64,000 nucleotides of DNA from Vitrella brassicaformis (GCA_001179505.1 CDMY01001000.1:10476-74475), one strand, 5' to 3'; numbered from the stretch's first letter, positions 1 to 12,373 are shown. A program made the numbers and translations. Notes: generated from the sequence alone by a model not told the origin.

Positions 1-2052
1 CCCGTGTGTGCGCGTGATACCACTTGACACAGCCCACTCGACAAGCGAAGACGTGTTGCGATACAAACGCACCAGGGAGTCTGTACAAGAAGACAGACAC
101 TCGTATGTTTCTGTGTGGCCACCCATCAGACGTGCTCATCGATTTACATACCGTAGGTGTGTGAATCGATCCCCTCCAGCAGGTGTGGCAGGTCGAGGAC
201 GGCCCCCGTCACACCCATCAACACGTTCGCACACACAGTCAGATCAACGTTGTTGACCTGCATTGCGTTGACACAAACACAGACACATGATTGCGTGTTG
301 ATATCTTCCCCTCCCTCTATCTCCTTGACTCTGAAAGGCATGTCGACGCCCAGTGGCCCTGTGCGGCGTGTCTCAGTCAGATTGGACACCTACATACCCA
401 AATGAACATGGACAGACACATGCGTGTGAATGGATGAATGGATAGATGGATGGATGGATGAGTGAACATACCCATGTGGTGGCGATCGCGAGGTTGTGGT
501 CCTTATGGTGATGCCACAGGAACTCCTTCAGCCAGAAGTAGGACCGGGCGTCGATCGTGTTCTGGGTGAGGGAGAGGGAGGACACACACGGACAGATCGA
601 ATGCGTGTGCGTATGTGTGCATACGTGGTCAGGGATTTTGGCTGAAGGTCTGTATGAGTATAGCAGCAGGTTGTTGACGAAGGAGGACAGCTTGTTGTTG
701 TGGGAAGACCTGGACGGACAAAGATAGAGAGACACGAGCGCGTGTCCATTGATGGGTGTATGGATGCACAGGTCTGTCCATAGCTTCGCTCGCACCATTG
801 TTGGTATTGCTGTTTCATCATGCCCCTGTCAGCCGCCTCTTTCAGAAGACCACCTGCACACACACACACCCCGACAGAGACACACGCATATGTCACCAGC
901 TGCCTCTCTGTGTGTATGAACACGTGTGCACCCAGGCCCAGGTTGACGGATGAGTCATCGAAGTCAGGTGTGATCTGAAACACCCGGACTGCCGCACTGA
1001 CACACACGCAGAGAGATCACCTACGCCTTGCAGGCATCCGTCCCCACTCAGTGTACCTCCACGACACGAGGTTGCCCAGCCCGACGATGCTGAGCATCTT
1101 CTGCAGCAACTTACGCTGCCAATCATACGGCAGCTTCTGCACACACCACATGCCACATACACACATGAAGACATCCACATACACACATGTGTGTGGACAT
1201 GCACACCTGTGGAAGGGTGATAGCTGCGTCGAGGTTGTCAGGAGTGGGGTACCACAGACCACTGCTGTCATTCCTCGCCTGAGGCCAAAAGTAAAAGATG
1301 CCTGGACAACAAAAGCAGACAGCTTGGTGCATGAGTGCTGGTCGCTTTGTTTGTTCCATCTCACTGTCCGACCTTCCCCGTGGTGTTTGTTCTTGTCGGC
1401 GTACTCATGGATGCGATCCAACGCCATAAACATCTGCTCGTCACTCAATGACTCCCCGTCTGTCACACACAGTTGCACACAGTTGCCATGTATGTCCGTG
1501 TGTGTGCATATGATGGTGGCGTCGTCGTGCCTTGCCTTTGTCTGTGTCGGTTTTGCCGAACATCTCCCTCTCTGCCAACATGGTGGTCACCCACAGAGTG
1601 ACAAAGGCGTTGTTGTCCGGGCAAGGAATATGTCGCTGAACCGCAAAACGGGGCGGGCCGTGGTAATCTGACACACGCACACACAAGCCACACGCACGGT
1701 ATGATGAAGGCAATGGCCCGCTCTGCCTCCCTATTCCACGTGTGTGCCGCGTACACAGGTGTATTTGGCTCATGTATCCGCCCTTCCTCCTTCGCCAGCT
1801 GACAAGGGGCACCGCATAGCTGTCTGTCTTCACCTGCAACCGACGGATCTTCCGCGCCAGCACATCCACAAACTCACCCGGACCACCGTGGAAGCCCCGC
1901 AATGCCTCCTCGTCCGCGTCGTGGGCCGACAGCCTTTCACCGTCCTTGATGGCGGGGCTGCCGTGTTTGTCGTTGTCTGGGTGGCGTAGGATGACGTGTG
2001 AGCCAATGAGGAGCGTCAGAGTGCCGCCAAGCAGCCATGATGTGGTCCACAT
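1..2052 (-). CDS. Membrane-anchored protein of unknown function, 3' part (partial)
   Basis: The first ATG is at 2052. It is followed by a hydrophobic stretch (MWTTSWLLGGTLTLLIGS) that reads as a signal peptide or signal anchor. About ten short exons follow leftward, and the gene runs off the window edge. Recognisable exon pieces include SLSDEQMFMALDRIHEYADK near 1440-1385, FYFWPQARNDSSGLWYP near 1300, ITPDFDDSSVNLGLGAH near 970-920 and NTIDARSYFWLKEFLWHHH near 555-500. The aromatic-rich segments and the acidic DFDD motif look like a conserved globular or enzymatic domain, but I do not recognise the family. Coding continuity between about 1800 and 1780 needs a one-base frame change beside a GGGG run at 1806-1809. 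That could be a sequence error or an unrecognised short intron. The gene is divergent from the one starting at 2130, so about 77 bp hold both promoters. Confidence 0.6.
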
Positions 2053-2129
2053 CGCCGTGTCAAGGAGGAGCCGGCAGATCACCGCAAGACAGAGAGAGAA
2101 CGAAGCGGGCGCCGGCAATCGTCAAAGCA

Positions 2130-3639
2130 ATGGATCTCAACGCCATCGACGGGAGGGTCCTGGGGCCAGACGACCCGAAAAATGCGAGCTTAGATCGGAA
2201 GCTAAGCCCGCAGCCCCGTTTTCCTCCGGGCTCCTCCTCTCCTGTCAGGAGCAGCAAGACCCCGGCACGTGAAGGGCTGAGAATCGTTGTTGAGTTGCGC
2301 GCGGAGGCGATTGCCCCCCTCCATGAAAGGCGGCTGCTGACGCAGACTCTGCCACCTCGCCGCCTTTGCAGTGGTGGTTTTGAGCATTGGTCTTGTTTCG
2401 GCCGATGGGAGATGCTACGGGGCCGAAGAAATGGTACGTGCCTGCACTTTCCCCCTGAATGAGTGGATGTTACTGCCATCTCTATCCTTCCCTCAGGGCG
2501 TGCGATGTGGTCAAGCAGGATAACTGGTGAGCTGCAATCAGTGTGGTCTCTCCCCTCTCGTCTGTTATCCTTCTCCACACAACACACCGCCTCTATCTCT
2601 CTCTCTCGTTGGCCCCCCTTTCCCCCCCGCCCCCCTCCCTCTGTGCCAGGTGGCGCTATTTGTGCAAGAAGGAGGACCAGCGCAGCAGGATGCACCCGGC
2701 CTACTGGAATGCCATCGGCTACGACCTCGACCTCAACAACCCTTCGGCGTACGACCCCATGACGCTCAAATACTTCAACACACGCTTCAGGGAAGAGACC
2801 GTTGCTGGCAAGGGGAGGGCTGTGAAGAAGGAGGGCGGGCCGTCGCTGACTTGTCCGCCCATCGAGGGTGTGAAAGGCGCCACTGCCACGGCCACCAATG
2901 GGAAAGGTGGCCATGTGAAGAGAGAGAGAGAGAGAGAGAGAGAAGAGAGAGACAAGCACGTCTATGTGGCTGTCTGTGTCTCTGTTTCATCTAGGCACGT
3001 CTCGCGACACCCAGCCTCTGTCTCAGTCCTCTATTCTATCCAATGACGCCCACTACATGGCGGCAGTGAGAGACACGCTGCGGTACGTCGCCGATGACAT
3101 CGACAGACACATGGGCACCAGGGGGGCGGGGTCGGGCAAGAAGGTGATCCAGCGGCCTCTCACGGCGCATCCGCATGGGCACCTGGCGAGCAACAGCCGA
3201 TATGGCAAAGATGCGCAGACACAGAGACCTCCCAGCAGGTGTGTATTGGTCACCAAAAGGCGCAACGTAACGAAGGCGCCTGCCCATGTCGTCACGTTGC
3301 TGCAGGCTCGGTGCTCGCACTGGGGCCGCTGGTGGCGGCATAGACATGCTCAACGCCAAGCTGGCGCGGCCCCGCTCCTTCCCCCAGACCAACACGGAAA
3401 AGAAAGAAGGCAAACAGACAGAGAAAGGGAAGGACAACGACCCGCCACCCACCATCGACACAGCCGCACTGAAACACTCATTTCCGCCTCTGTCCGACTT
3501 TTCCGGGGCCGGGACGGCCTCAATGCTGGCCCAGTACCGGCCCAAGACGGTTGGCCGACGGCCTGCGCCACCATATGCGGATCCGCGCAACTCGCAGCAG
3601 GTGCAGAAGGTGCTGCAGAGTGTCATGAACTGCCTGTAG
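2130..3639 (+). CDS. Conserved hypothetical protein, multi-exon
   Basis: The ATG at 2130 opens MDLNAIDGRVLGPDDPKNAS. A tiny second exon (about 2496-2525) and a third exon from about 2650 (WRYLCKKEDQRSRMHPAYWN, then a DLDLNNPSAYDP stretch) follow after GT...AG introns. Further exons carry HYMAAVRDTLRYVADDIDRH (about 3054-3113) and the C-terminus ending VLQSVMNCL with TAG at 3637-3639. The protein is basic and Pro/Ser-rich, with no membrane segment or motif that I recognise. A pure (GA)n microsatellite at about 2921-2945 lies in or beside an intron. I assign no function. The start is supported by the Kozak-like context and the divergent arrangement with the upstream gene. Confidence 0.55.
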
Positions 3640-4216
3640 CACGAGGGCAGGATGCATGGCTAGGTGGGTGGATGGATGGTGAGGAGAGGCGAGCGAGGCG
3701 ATTGATCGGTCGGCAATTTTGATGGAGGATGTTTGTGCCGGTTGGTTGGTTGGTCGGTGTTTCGGGAGGTGTAGGGACGTCTGGGGGGGCGAAAATGAGG
3801 ATTTGTGGCGGTGTGGTGGATGGACGCATTTATGGAACCATGAGTGGACTGACTGGGTTGAGTGGATGAGTGAGTGATCAACCCTTATACACACTCATGG
3901 ATGAGTCCGTGAGTCGGCGGCACCATGCACAGTGTCAGGGAACGGCCGAGTGTGTCACACACGCTCGCATCTCATACGCACCAGACACCGACCAACACCC
4001 ACACAGCGGCCGCTCTTGCCCACCCATTGCATTGTATAGACACAAACACACGACCAGGAACCACACAACCTCACAAAACACACATTTCGTGTGATCGATA
4101 GCTCGGTACATTAAATGGGATACCACACATTTCGCCCTCTAAGACACACATCGCTGCCTGGCCGTCAGTGGCTAATCAGATGGACAGCCCCCACGTGTGT
4201 GTGTGTGGTCTCTCTC
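3640..4216. other. Intergenic spacer
   Basis: Convergent spacer between the 2130-3639 gene and FKBP-like gene A. It contains GGATG and GGTTG short repeats and a CA-rich tail. I see no credible coding exon or RNA gene. Confidence 0.6.
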
Positions 4217-4853
4217 CTACTCTATGCTGACCAACCGCAGCTGAACGTAGGGGGAATAAGATCCGGCTGGCTCTATGATTTGCCTCGTCTCCCCCTCCCG
4301 CATCGACAGAACCGCCTCACGCCACCAATCACGCTCATCAGACACACGAGTCACCACCCCATGGAAATCGTAGCTTTTGTCCCGGCCGTTGAATCCATCA
4401 CTCCAACCGATCTCGTCGTGCTTGATGCGGTCGTTGAGTGTCGGCACTCTGCCGGTGCCCTCCGTGACGATGCGATACCGGGCGCCAGACGGGAGGCGCA
4501 CGTAGCCGTCAGGAATGTTGTCGCCATTGCTGGCCGCCGCCCCGTCGCCTCCCGCCGCTGGTGCTGCTGCCGCTGCCGCTGCCGCTGCCGCTGCTGGCCC
4601 GCTGTGCTGGTCTTCTTGACGGCGGCGCTTCGAGCCGACAGATGACCTGACACACAAGAGGGCAGCCATGCAACTTTTACTTGATTGGCGTGAGGATAAC
4701 CCACTTGTCGTCGATGCAGTGGATGATGCGGTTGTGTAACGATTTCTTGATGGCCACGCGGCGGCCATTGACCTCGAACTCATAGCCGCCGTTGCCATCC
4801 TCATACACGAAATGGCCACCAACTTCAAACAATCCGACAAGGCGGTCGCTCAT
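4217..4853 (-). CDS. FKBP-like family protein A (N-module, basic NLS-like stretch, FKBP-like domain)
   Basis: Exon 1 starts at 4853 and encodes MSDRLVGLFEVGGHFVYEDG, then GGYEFEVNGRRVAI. This is the recurring short N-terminal module of the family. A roughly 40-base intron (GTAAAAG...GTCAG) leads to exon 2. Exon 2 starts with SSVGSKRRRQED, a likely nuclear localisation signal, then a poly-Ala run encoded by GCC/GCT repeats (about 4556-4605). The C-terminal domain of about 95 residues runs from VRLPSGARYRIVTEGTGRVP to SPYVQLRLVSIE and ends at TAG 4217-4219. It follows the FKBP pattern: an LPSG strand, EGTG, P..ND, a W in the helix, SMREGE, and a final hydrophobic strand. The FKBP segment holding the conserved LAYG tyrosine is shortened, so isomerase activity is doubtful. 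The length of about 195 residues is that of a small FKBP with an added N-terminus. The gene is divergent from the DUF2235 gene. Confidence 0.8.
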
Positions 4854-5041
4854 GGTGCCCTCCCTCTCTGGACACACACGCACAGACACACGATGACTGA
4901 CGTCATTCACCCTCACTGATTCCCTCCACATCCCGCTTGAGTTCACCTTCCGTGCAGATCTGCAGATCTGAAGTGGTCCACATCTGCAGATCTGCATTCA
5001 AAAGCTCGCACTGCCGGTGGGGGCCGATTGCGCCTCTTGCA
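4854..5041. promoter_or_regulatory. Divergent intergenic region with palindromic CAGATCTG elements
   Basis: These 188 bp separate the start codons of gene A (-) and the DUF2235 gene (+). They contain a perfect 16-bp palindrome, CAGATCTGCAGATCTG, at 4955-4970. A second related element, CATCTGCAGATCTGCA, sits at 4981-4996. Two spaced palindromes in the middle of a divergent promoter suggest a binding site for a dimeric factor. This is inference; no TATA box or Inr is obvious. Confidence 0.4.
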
Positions 5042-6838
5042 ATGACCATGACGACGCTGACATTCTGCAGCGCATTCCTCCTCGCTCTCCGACTGGGAGC
5101 AGCGTCGTCCATCATCTGCCAGGAAGCCGATTGTCAATTCTTCGTTTCGGCAGAACAGTCGGTGCAAAGGTCGTCAGCCGCCCGTCACCACAACGTGATC
5201 GTACTGTTCGATGGGAGCGGCAGGAACAGGGACAAGGAGAGGCCCGAGGAATATAGCAACATCGCCCTATTGGCCGACACCATCCACCAAGGTGGCCACA
5301 CAGGTAGTTGGCCAGTACGGCCTGCAGCAGAACGATGGATGGATGGATGGATGGCTGCAGGTGGGGTGGAGGAAGTGGTCAAGTATTTCCCCGGTGTCGG
5401 CACCGAGAGGGTGGCCGAGCTTAGTGAGCGCTTCGTCGAGACGGACAAGAAGCTCGGGGGCCAGAAGTGGTGGGCTGGGGTGCGAGACTCCGTCGCTTTC
5501 CTGACCGGCGCAGGCTTCACCAGCAACGTCTTGAACGCCGTACGTGAGGGAAGCTAAAAGCAGACGGGCAGACAGGCAGACAGACAGACAGACAGACAGA
5601 GAGAATCCTTCGGGCTGGCTGGTTGGATGTTTATGTGTGCAGGTCAGTTGGCTGATGGAAATCGGACTGACGAAGCACGACCAGCTGTTCATATTTGGCT
5701 TCTCTCGAGGCGCGCTGCAGGCCGGCTGCTTCAAGGTCATCCGTGCCTTATACTCACTGCCACTGTGTCTCTGTCTCTGTCTGGTATGCCTGCAGGCCTC
5801 CTCTTCACCTTTGGCTTGCCTGCTGACAGAGAGGAGTTGACCTTCTTGCGGGAGAAAAAGAACAAGTGGTCCCTTCTGCATCGCTATGAGTATACGCAGC
5901 CTGGTGGGATGGGCGCGTCCTACATGGCGGAGGATGACCGCAAGAGGGCCACAGGCTTTCTCGGTCTCTTCGACGCCGTCGCCGACACAATATCGCTCAA
6001 ATACGATGTCACGAGTGCGTTGCGCATCTCGAAATAGAGAAGAGCCATACCTCGGCGGTCGATGCAGATGGATGGATGTGTGGTTTGCTTCATTTAGAGC
6101 TGGTTCTGGATGTGGCACCGACAACAGACCATGTCTACCATGCCATCTCTCTGGACGAGCGAGTGGGTGAGTGCAGGTCCATGCAAGTCGGCACACAGAG
6201 AGAGACACATGTCCGTGTCCTCCGCAAGCTTGTATCCAGGCAAAGGGGCACTTTCGACGCATTTTCCATCGCCTTTAAGCCTTCTGCCTACGAGACGGAA
6301 AAGCCAACATACTCGACGGTGAAGGGACAGGTGAGCAAAGTCCCATCTAAGAGCGACGCCGCAACTCCATCGTCCATCGTGCCGTCAGGAGCCACACATC
6401 GAAAACGTTTGGTTTGAAGGTGATCACAGTGACGTGGGCGGCGGCTATCCCGAAGGTGATCGCCTCGCTTATCTACCACTCCGGTAAGACGAACAGGGCA
6501 CACAAGAAACTATGGCAGCTCTCTGTTGCATTGACAGTGGCCTGCCTGCCTGCCTGCCTGCCTGCTGCTTACCTGCCGCCTGTCTCTCTCTCTCTCTCTG
6601 ACTTCGATCAGGTGGATGCTGGAAAAAGCTGAGTCTGCGGGCCTCAAGCTGATTGACAATTGGCAGAAGCGCATCCCTACCTACATGGACCTCCTCACAG
6701 CTACAGCGCACGACAAGTCAAGTGAAGCAACATGGAAAGTGAGTGTGAGCAATTCCTCGACAACGGTCGATCAGTGTACTGTGCACTCACTCACTGTGCG
6801 CGTATCGAATGACTCCATCGATGGGAAGGTGCACTCAC

Positions 6839-6875
<37 letters not shown>

Positions 6876-7597
6876 TGTGTGTTTCTCGGTGTTTTGTGCA
6901 GTCTCAGGTGTCGAAGGCTCCTTTGGTCGAGAAGGCCTGGAACGACATGAGAAAGCAGGCTGTCGAAACAAGGCCTCGAGGAACCTTCAAATGCTTTTTC
7001 TCCGCCATGAATGTCCAAAAGATCGCAAGACCACTGCTGCATCGATTCGTCCTCGACCGCTTCCATCTCCGGTAGGCACGGATACACGCAAGCAATCTGT
7101 GCGTGTGCACATGTCTCTCTCCGTCTTTATGTGTGCCTGGCCGATCGATGCGATCGATCAGGATGGAACTGCCTCGCTCGTTGTGCTGCCAGCACTTTCC
7201 CCTTATCGACAGGCCGCTGTACTCGGACGAGAAAGCCAATGAGCCAACCGATCATGTGGCCAACACGATCCGCTTCGTCCCGAAGGGGACACGTCCGGAC
7301 GGTCTCGAGGAATACGACATCGAGACCAAGACGACCGGTGGCACACTGATGATCTATCAGGTGCTCTTCACGCCCGCCGAGCCTGTCAGCATCCCCATCA
7401 AGTTCGCCGATGACACGTGGCATGCAGTGTCCAGCTCGCCTACCTGCCAGGCTGACCACTTGCTGTTGGCGTGCTGTGTGACGGAGCGCATGAGGCCGAC
7501 GTGCAATGTGCACGAGCTGCAAGGCGAGATGGAGAGATTTCAGAGAGCCACGAGTAAGAGGGAGCAGCTGTGCAAGGCCAGACACCCGTCGAAGTGA
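5042..7597 (+). CDS. Secreted DUF2235 (Tle1-type) alpha/beta-hydrolase
   Basis: The ATG at 5042 begins a clear signal peptide (MTMTTLTFCSAFLLALRLGA). The mature part then shows the DUF2235 hallmarks in order, spread over about nine exons. The first strand is NVIVLFDGSGRN. VVKYFPGVGTERV follows at about 5380. The nucleophile elbow is LFIFGFSRGALQAG at about 5685-5730, with Ser in GFSRG. VYHAISLDER lies at about 6138-6165. The acidic motif IENVWFEGDHSDVGGGYPEG (about 6399-6455) continues into WMLEKAESAGLKL at about 6612. In the family, the Ser and the Asp of HSDVGGGY belong to the catalytic triad. Bacterial relatives are type VI secretion phospholipases (Tle1), and similar domains occur in fungi. 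The C-terminal part (about 7160-7597) is variable and ends at TGA 7595-7597. The natural substrate is unknown, and lipid ester hydrolysis is inferred. Confidence 0.85.
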
Positions 7598-8641
7598 TTA
7601 AATGAGACACACGCGAGAACCCACCAGCCATGCAGCATGAGAGACACAACAGACTCCTGCGATCGATCCTTGGTGTTGTCTGAATCTGCGTGGGAGAGGC
7701 GAGGGGGAGATTTGAGTGAGTGAGTGAGTGAAAGACGGAGGCTACTTGACTGAGACAGGGGATGGGAGGCACATCCCCACACACGAATGGCAGAGGCGAA
7801 GGAAAGAGGAGGAGAGATGGGCCCACGAGACCAGCCAGGGCCGATCAGCCAGCTGGTGCACTTGGCTAACGTATTCCCTACATGCCTGTCTGCATGCGTA
7901 TGCATCCACCCGTCTCTCGCCCTGCCTGTCTGCTTCGGGCGGCCGGCTACATTTGTCAACCCCCTATTGTGCTAGCTGCCTGCATGACAAAGATGGTGCC
8001 AGCCAGCCAGCCAGCCAACCAAGCAGCAGTTCAATCAGTCAGGCTTTCGCCGGTGCTACCTGAGGGCCGATCTAGCCAGAAAGACAGACCGGCCTGCAGC
8101 TGCCATGTCGCCACCGGTGCACGTGGAAGTGCTTGGTGATCTCGCGCCACGTCGAACAGAGTCAAAGTACATGCCTCTGGTGGCGTGAGGAGGAGAGAGG
8201 GGCTGCCGCCGCCTCACCATCGATCGACCCCTTTTGACTTGGCTGAGTGGCTTGTTCAGAGGCCGAAGTGACTGGCGTACATGCGAACACACTGTGTGTC
8301 TGTCTGTCTGTCTGTGTTGATGTGCATGACCGTATGCGTGTGTCTCTGTCCATGTGTTGTGGATTTGATCCGAGCACCGTGGACCACACACATCCCGACC
8401 CTCCATTCAAAACTTTAAGTGTATCTCTGTCTGTCAAACTGACAAAGTGGTTGCACGGCGCACATGCAGCCATGCGCTGTGTCGACGTTCATCCAGCCGC
8501 CAGAAAGCACTAGCAAGTTTCGAAGCTGAATGGGCGTCACCCAAATTGAGGCACGTCGGCACTTGATGTCTGAGTCTGCATCGACCATTCATCACGTTTG
8601 GGTGGCTGCTTTTCACCCAGTCACTTGGTGTCCCACGCCGC
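7598..8641. other. Intergenic spacer between convergent genes
   Basis: Holds short tandem GAGT, CAGC and TGTC repeats. No credible exon or RNA gene was found. Confidence 0.55.
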
Positions 8642-11600
8642 CTATTTGATCTTCTCCTTGATGTATGTCTCCAGTGCCGTCAGTCGCTTGTCCATTTGTT
8701 TTTCCATTTGTTCTTGGTGTGTCCGCATCTCCCGCAAGGCTGAGGTGCAAAGCAAATAAACACAGCAATCAATGCGGTGCAGAGAGTGTTCTGTCACCTC
8801 TGCCGCGTATTGATTGTCTGACTGCGTCCGTGTCTCACCTGCCATGACGTCAGGTACGCTCGAGTCGTGATGGTCTGCCGCCTCAATCCACTTGTCGATG
8901 CTGTCTTTGAATCTGTCCCTTGCTTCGTCCCTTGCTTTTGTGGCCAGCTCCGGGCTGTCACTTTCGGTGGCCTCAAAAGTAAAACTCGGCCCCTACCCGA
9001 ACATTCCAGAGAAATGAGAAGACTTCACAGTTCCCTGTCTTGTCTCATCTCGCGTGTCTTGTAGCCTCACTTCTTGGACGATGTCGCACAGAAGAATAAA
9101 GGGCGTCAGGAGGACGATGAAGGGAAAGCACAGTACAAAACAGTACCTCCCCCCCCGTATCATTTGTGGAATTAGCTCCAGCAGTTTGTAAATGGTCACG
9201 GGTGTGAAGGCGACAAAATGTAGGAGTGCGTCGATGGTGGAGTAGAGGGCTTTCATCACACAGAAGGCAATGCGGCAGAGTACATAATGACGTCGCCCTT
9301 GTCCGCTTATGAGGGAGGCGATGAGGGAGGCGAGATATCGCAAGGGCCCCGAGACGACCACAGCTGCACCGACACAGAGGTTACCCACATGCCATGGATG
9401 CGGCTCATGTCTTTTTGTCGCACTGACCGATAAGGTTCAATGGCGGCGGCAGTCTTTCGTGGTGCGGCATTGTCAGGTACTCATTCAACACTCGAATCCG
9501 CAGCAGCCTGCAGAGGTGAGCGGAGAGAGAGAGCCGTTACAAATTAGCCGCTGTCATCTGTCTGTCCGTCTCCCTTGGTTGTCTTTACTTACTGGTATTG
9601 GGAGCTTTGCTTCTCCTCAATGGCCGCATACGTCGACGCCTGACGCGCACAGAGAGACAGACACAAAGTGAGCCGCTGTGTGATACCCTCTCGGGTCTGT
9701 CTCACCATAATCGCTATGAGCAGATTGAGCTATTGATGTGGGCAGAGAAAGGGAGAGAGAGAGAGAGAGAGAGAGACAAGACAAGAGAGTGCATGAGTGC
9801 CATTGGGTGGTGCTCTTGTACGAGTATGATGGACGAGAGGATGACATAGGTGAACAGCAGGACGGTCCCCAGCGTGTCGTGGCTCTCGATGGCGTTGTTC
9901 AGCGCCTCATTGAAGTCGCCCTGTCCGGCATAGAAACTGCACAACACAAGAAGGCGGAAAGGGCAGGCAAATTGAGGGCAGGTGTCCCCTTATCTGTGTC
10001 TTCTCATGGGCTGCCATGCTCACAGTGTGAGTGTGGCTTTGGCGAAGGAGCCGAAGTACTGATGGTCTTCGTCGGATGAGAGGATGGTGAAGACGCCCGC
10101 GCAGATCAGCAGGATGTAGACGTACAGACACAGAAACATGCTGATGTCCGAAAACATCCTCACAACAGCGCTGACACACACACCGAGTGGCACAAGACCG
10201 CATGAGACCCATCTCCCTGTGGCTGTGTGTGTAGTTGGATGGCTTTCTCACTGACAGTATAAGCGGTCCGACGGTTGGATGCAGGCTGGCGGGTTGGAGG
10301 AGGCGCAGGGCAAAGAGCAGCGCTATGACGATTCCTGAGCTCACTTCCGCCTCGGCGAGTATCTCAAGAAGTGGACGGCAATAAAGGCGATGATGGAGAC
10401 GCCGCTTGCGAAATCCACGTAATTCCTTACATTTGTGCACACACATCAACAGTACAGATGAATTCGGGCACTCATGGTACACCATGCCCGATAGTTTACC
10501 ACAAGTCGGCCCAGTACGCTGCCTTCAGCCGGATGCCCTGCACACACACACACAGGGGATGGTGCATGTCAGCCATGTCTCGTCGTCTGTCTTACTTGGA
10601 AGGCTTCCTGCATCAGGAAGCCCGTGCCCGTCAGCAGAGCCAGAGCCCCCCACAGCCACACCGACTGGCCCATTACGGCCACCTCAATCCCGCTGTTTCC
10701 TCGGATCAACTCGATGTGCAGCAGAACAAAGGCCACCCTGCAACGCAGAGAGACAGAAGAAGAGTTGCCATGTGTGTCCGGCTCCATCATGCTGTTTGAC
10801 TGCCGACTCACATCAGCAGCATTGACAGCACTCGGGTAATGAAGACATCTCGGGGCGCAATCCGTGTGAGCGCTTTATCTGATGGTGGATACCAGTGCTC
10901 TGTGACGAGGGAGATGCAGTTGGCTGCCGCAACCATTGCCAGAAGGAAGGAGGAGACACCATCGAACTGACCGGAAATGGCAAATCCCTTGTGCGGGCTA
11001 CCTTGTGTGACGACAGTGAGGGGCTCTGCAGACTCGAGCAGGGCAAACCACTCTCTTTCTTTGCCACGGAGTGACCGTCCGAAGTCCCCTGCGCTGGTAT
11101 CGCCGCAGAAAGTCGCTGTGAGCGCCTGCAGCGATCGGATGTTCAGATGCAGAAGTGGAAGATACTGTGCGTGTTAAGCATTCTTTGCCTCCTGAAAGTT
11201 GGAGATCTTCTCAAAGTCACTGCACGTTACACATGCAGAGATTCACATTGCTCTTCCTTCCTCGCCATTCACTCGTACTCTGTGAGGGAGTCGCTCGGTC
11301 GTGACTTGATCAGTTTGCGGAAGAAGGCACACCAGCGAAGACTGTCGAGGCCCAGCGACTCAGAGCGGTCCTTCAGGAACCCCTTCGTGAAGGGCACCAC
11401 CTCTTTGAGACGCTGAGCGTCCATACCGTCAATTTCCGCGCCTCGCTCGAGCAGCTTCATGGCGACGTCCCCAGCCGCGACAACAATCGCAGGGACGACT
11501 CTCGGTTGTTTCGCAAGGGCAAAGTCGAGAGGCGTCCTTCCGCCCTGCCAGAGTCATAACCAGAAACAATATCGATATATAGCTTGTCTAGGTGCGGTGC

Positions 11601-12373
11601 AGCCTACCGTGTTTTTGATCTTCAAGAGCTGTGGATCCTCCTTCAACATCCACTCCACCACATCGACATGACCCCAGCCTGCAAAAGAGCGAAGAGAGAC
11701 ATGTTGAAGACCCTTGTACTTGTGTTGTCGTCATTTGATGGAGTCACTGACCTGCTGCCTCATGAAGAGGCGTGTCGCCATGCTACAGACACAGCATGAA
11801 GGCAGGAGTGAAGACATCGGTTGACTAATGGGCAGAATGAGTGCAATTGTCGAGGAAGATACCCAGCTTTTCAGGCTGAGGAGGTGGTGCCGGTTGTCCA
11901 GCAGCACCTCAAACACCTCAACATCCTTACACTCCCCTGAGGAGCACAAAGATAGGGGGCACGCCATCATCTGTGTGTTGTGGTGCGACGAGGCGTACGT
12001 GCGGCGTCATGGATGGCAGACCCATACCACCACTCTCCTCCAGTCGTCAGCGCTTTCTCGGTTTGCTCAGGCGACAGACCGACGAGGGCCTTCCGCAGGC
12101 CCTCCACATCCGACTGATCGATGGCCTTCTTGATGAGGTCTCTCAGTGCTCCCGTCGGTCCCCGATCGTCGGCGGGCGGGGCACCCACCAACGGGACCTG
12201 CAGATGACACACAGACGTCCGAGAGGCCTCAGAGTCGACTGACACCAACACACCTGCTCGAAGCGTCTCGGTGCCCTGGTGATGTCATCGGTGACGTCGG
12301 GCAGCTGGGGCTCCATCAGCCCTTGTCCATCGTCCAGCAGCAGAGGAATGTGCTCACTCGAGGCCGACGCCAT
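8642..12373 (-). CDS. Ankyrin-repeat TRP/polycystin-like cation channel
   Basis: From the ATG at 12373 (MASASSEHIPLLLDDGQG) many small exons run leftward. The N-terminal half has ankyrin repeats: GSAIHDAA near 12010, HGDTPLHEAAG near 11780-11750, GHVDVVEWMLKEDPQLLKIK near 11690-11620, GRTPLDFALAK near 11540, and AMKLLERGAEIDGMDAQRLK. Membrane segments follow, for example DGVSSFLLAMVAANCISLV (about 10965-10910), SVWLWGALALLTGTGFLMQE, GVSIIAFIAVHFL and MFLCLYVYILLICAGVFTIL (about 10140-10080). The pore and last helix read HQYFGSFAKATLTL, then FYAGQGDF, LGTVLLFTYVILSSIILV and LNLLIAIM (about 9735-9712). ASTYAAIEEKQSSQYQ comes next, a typical ion-transport C-terminal hinge. A hydrophobic exon (about 9388-9070) and a final coiled coil (MEKQMDKRLTALETYIKEKI, TAG at 8642) close the protein. 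The start is uncertain because CTGCAG directly before the ATG looks like a splice acceptor. Confidence 0.75.
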
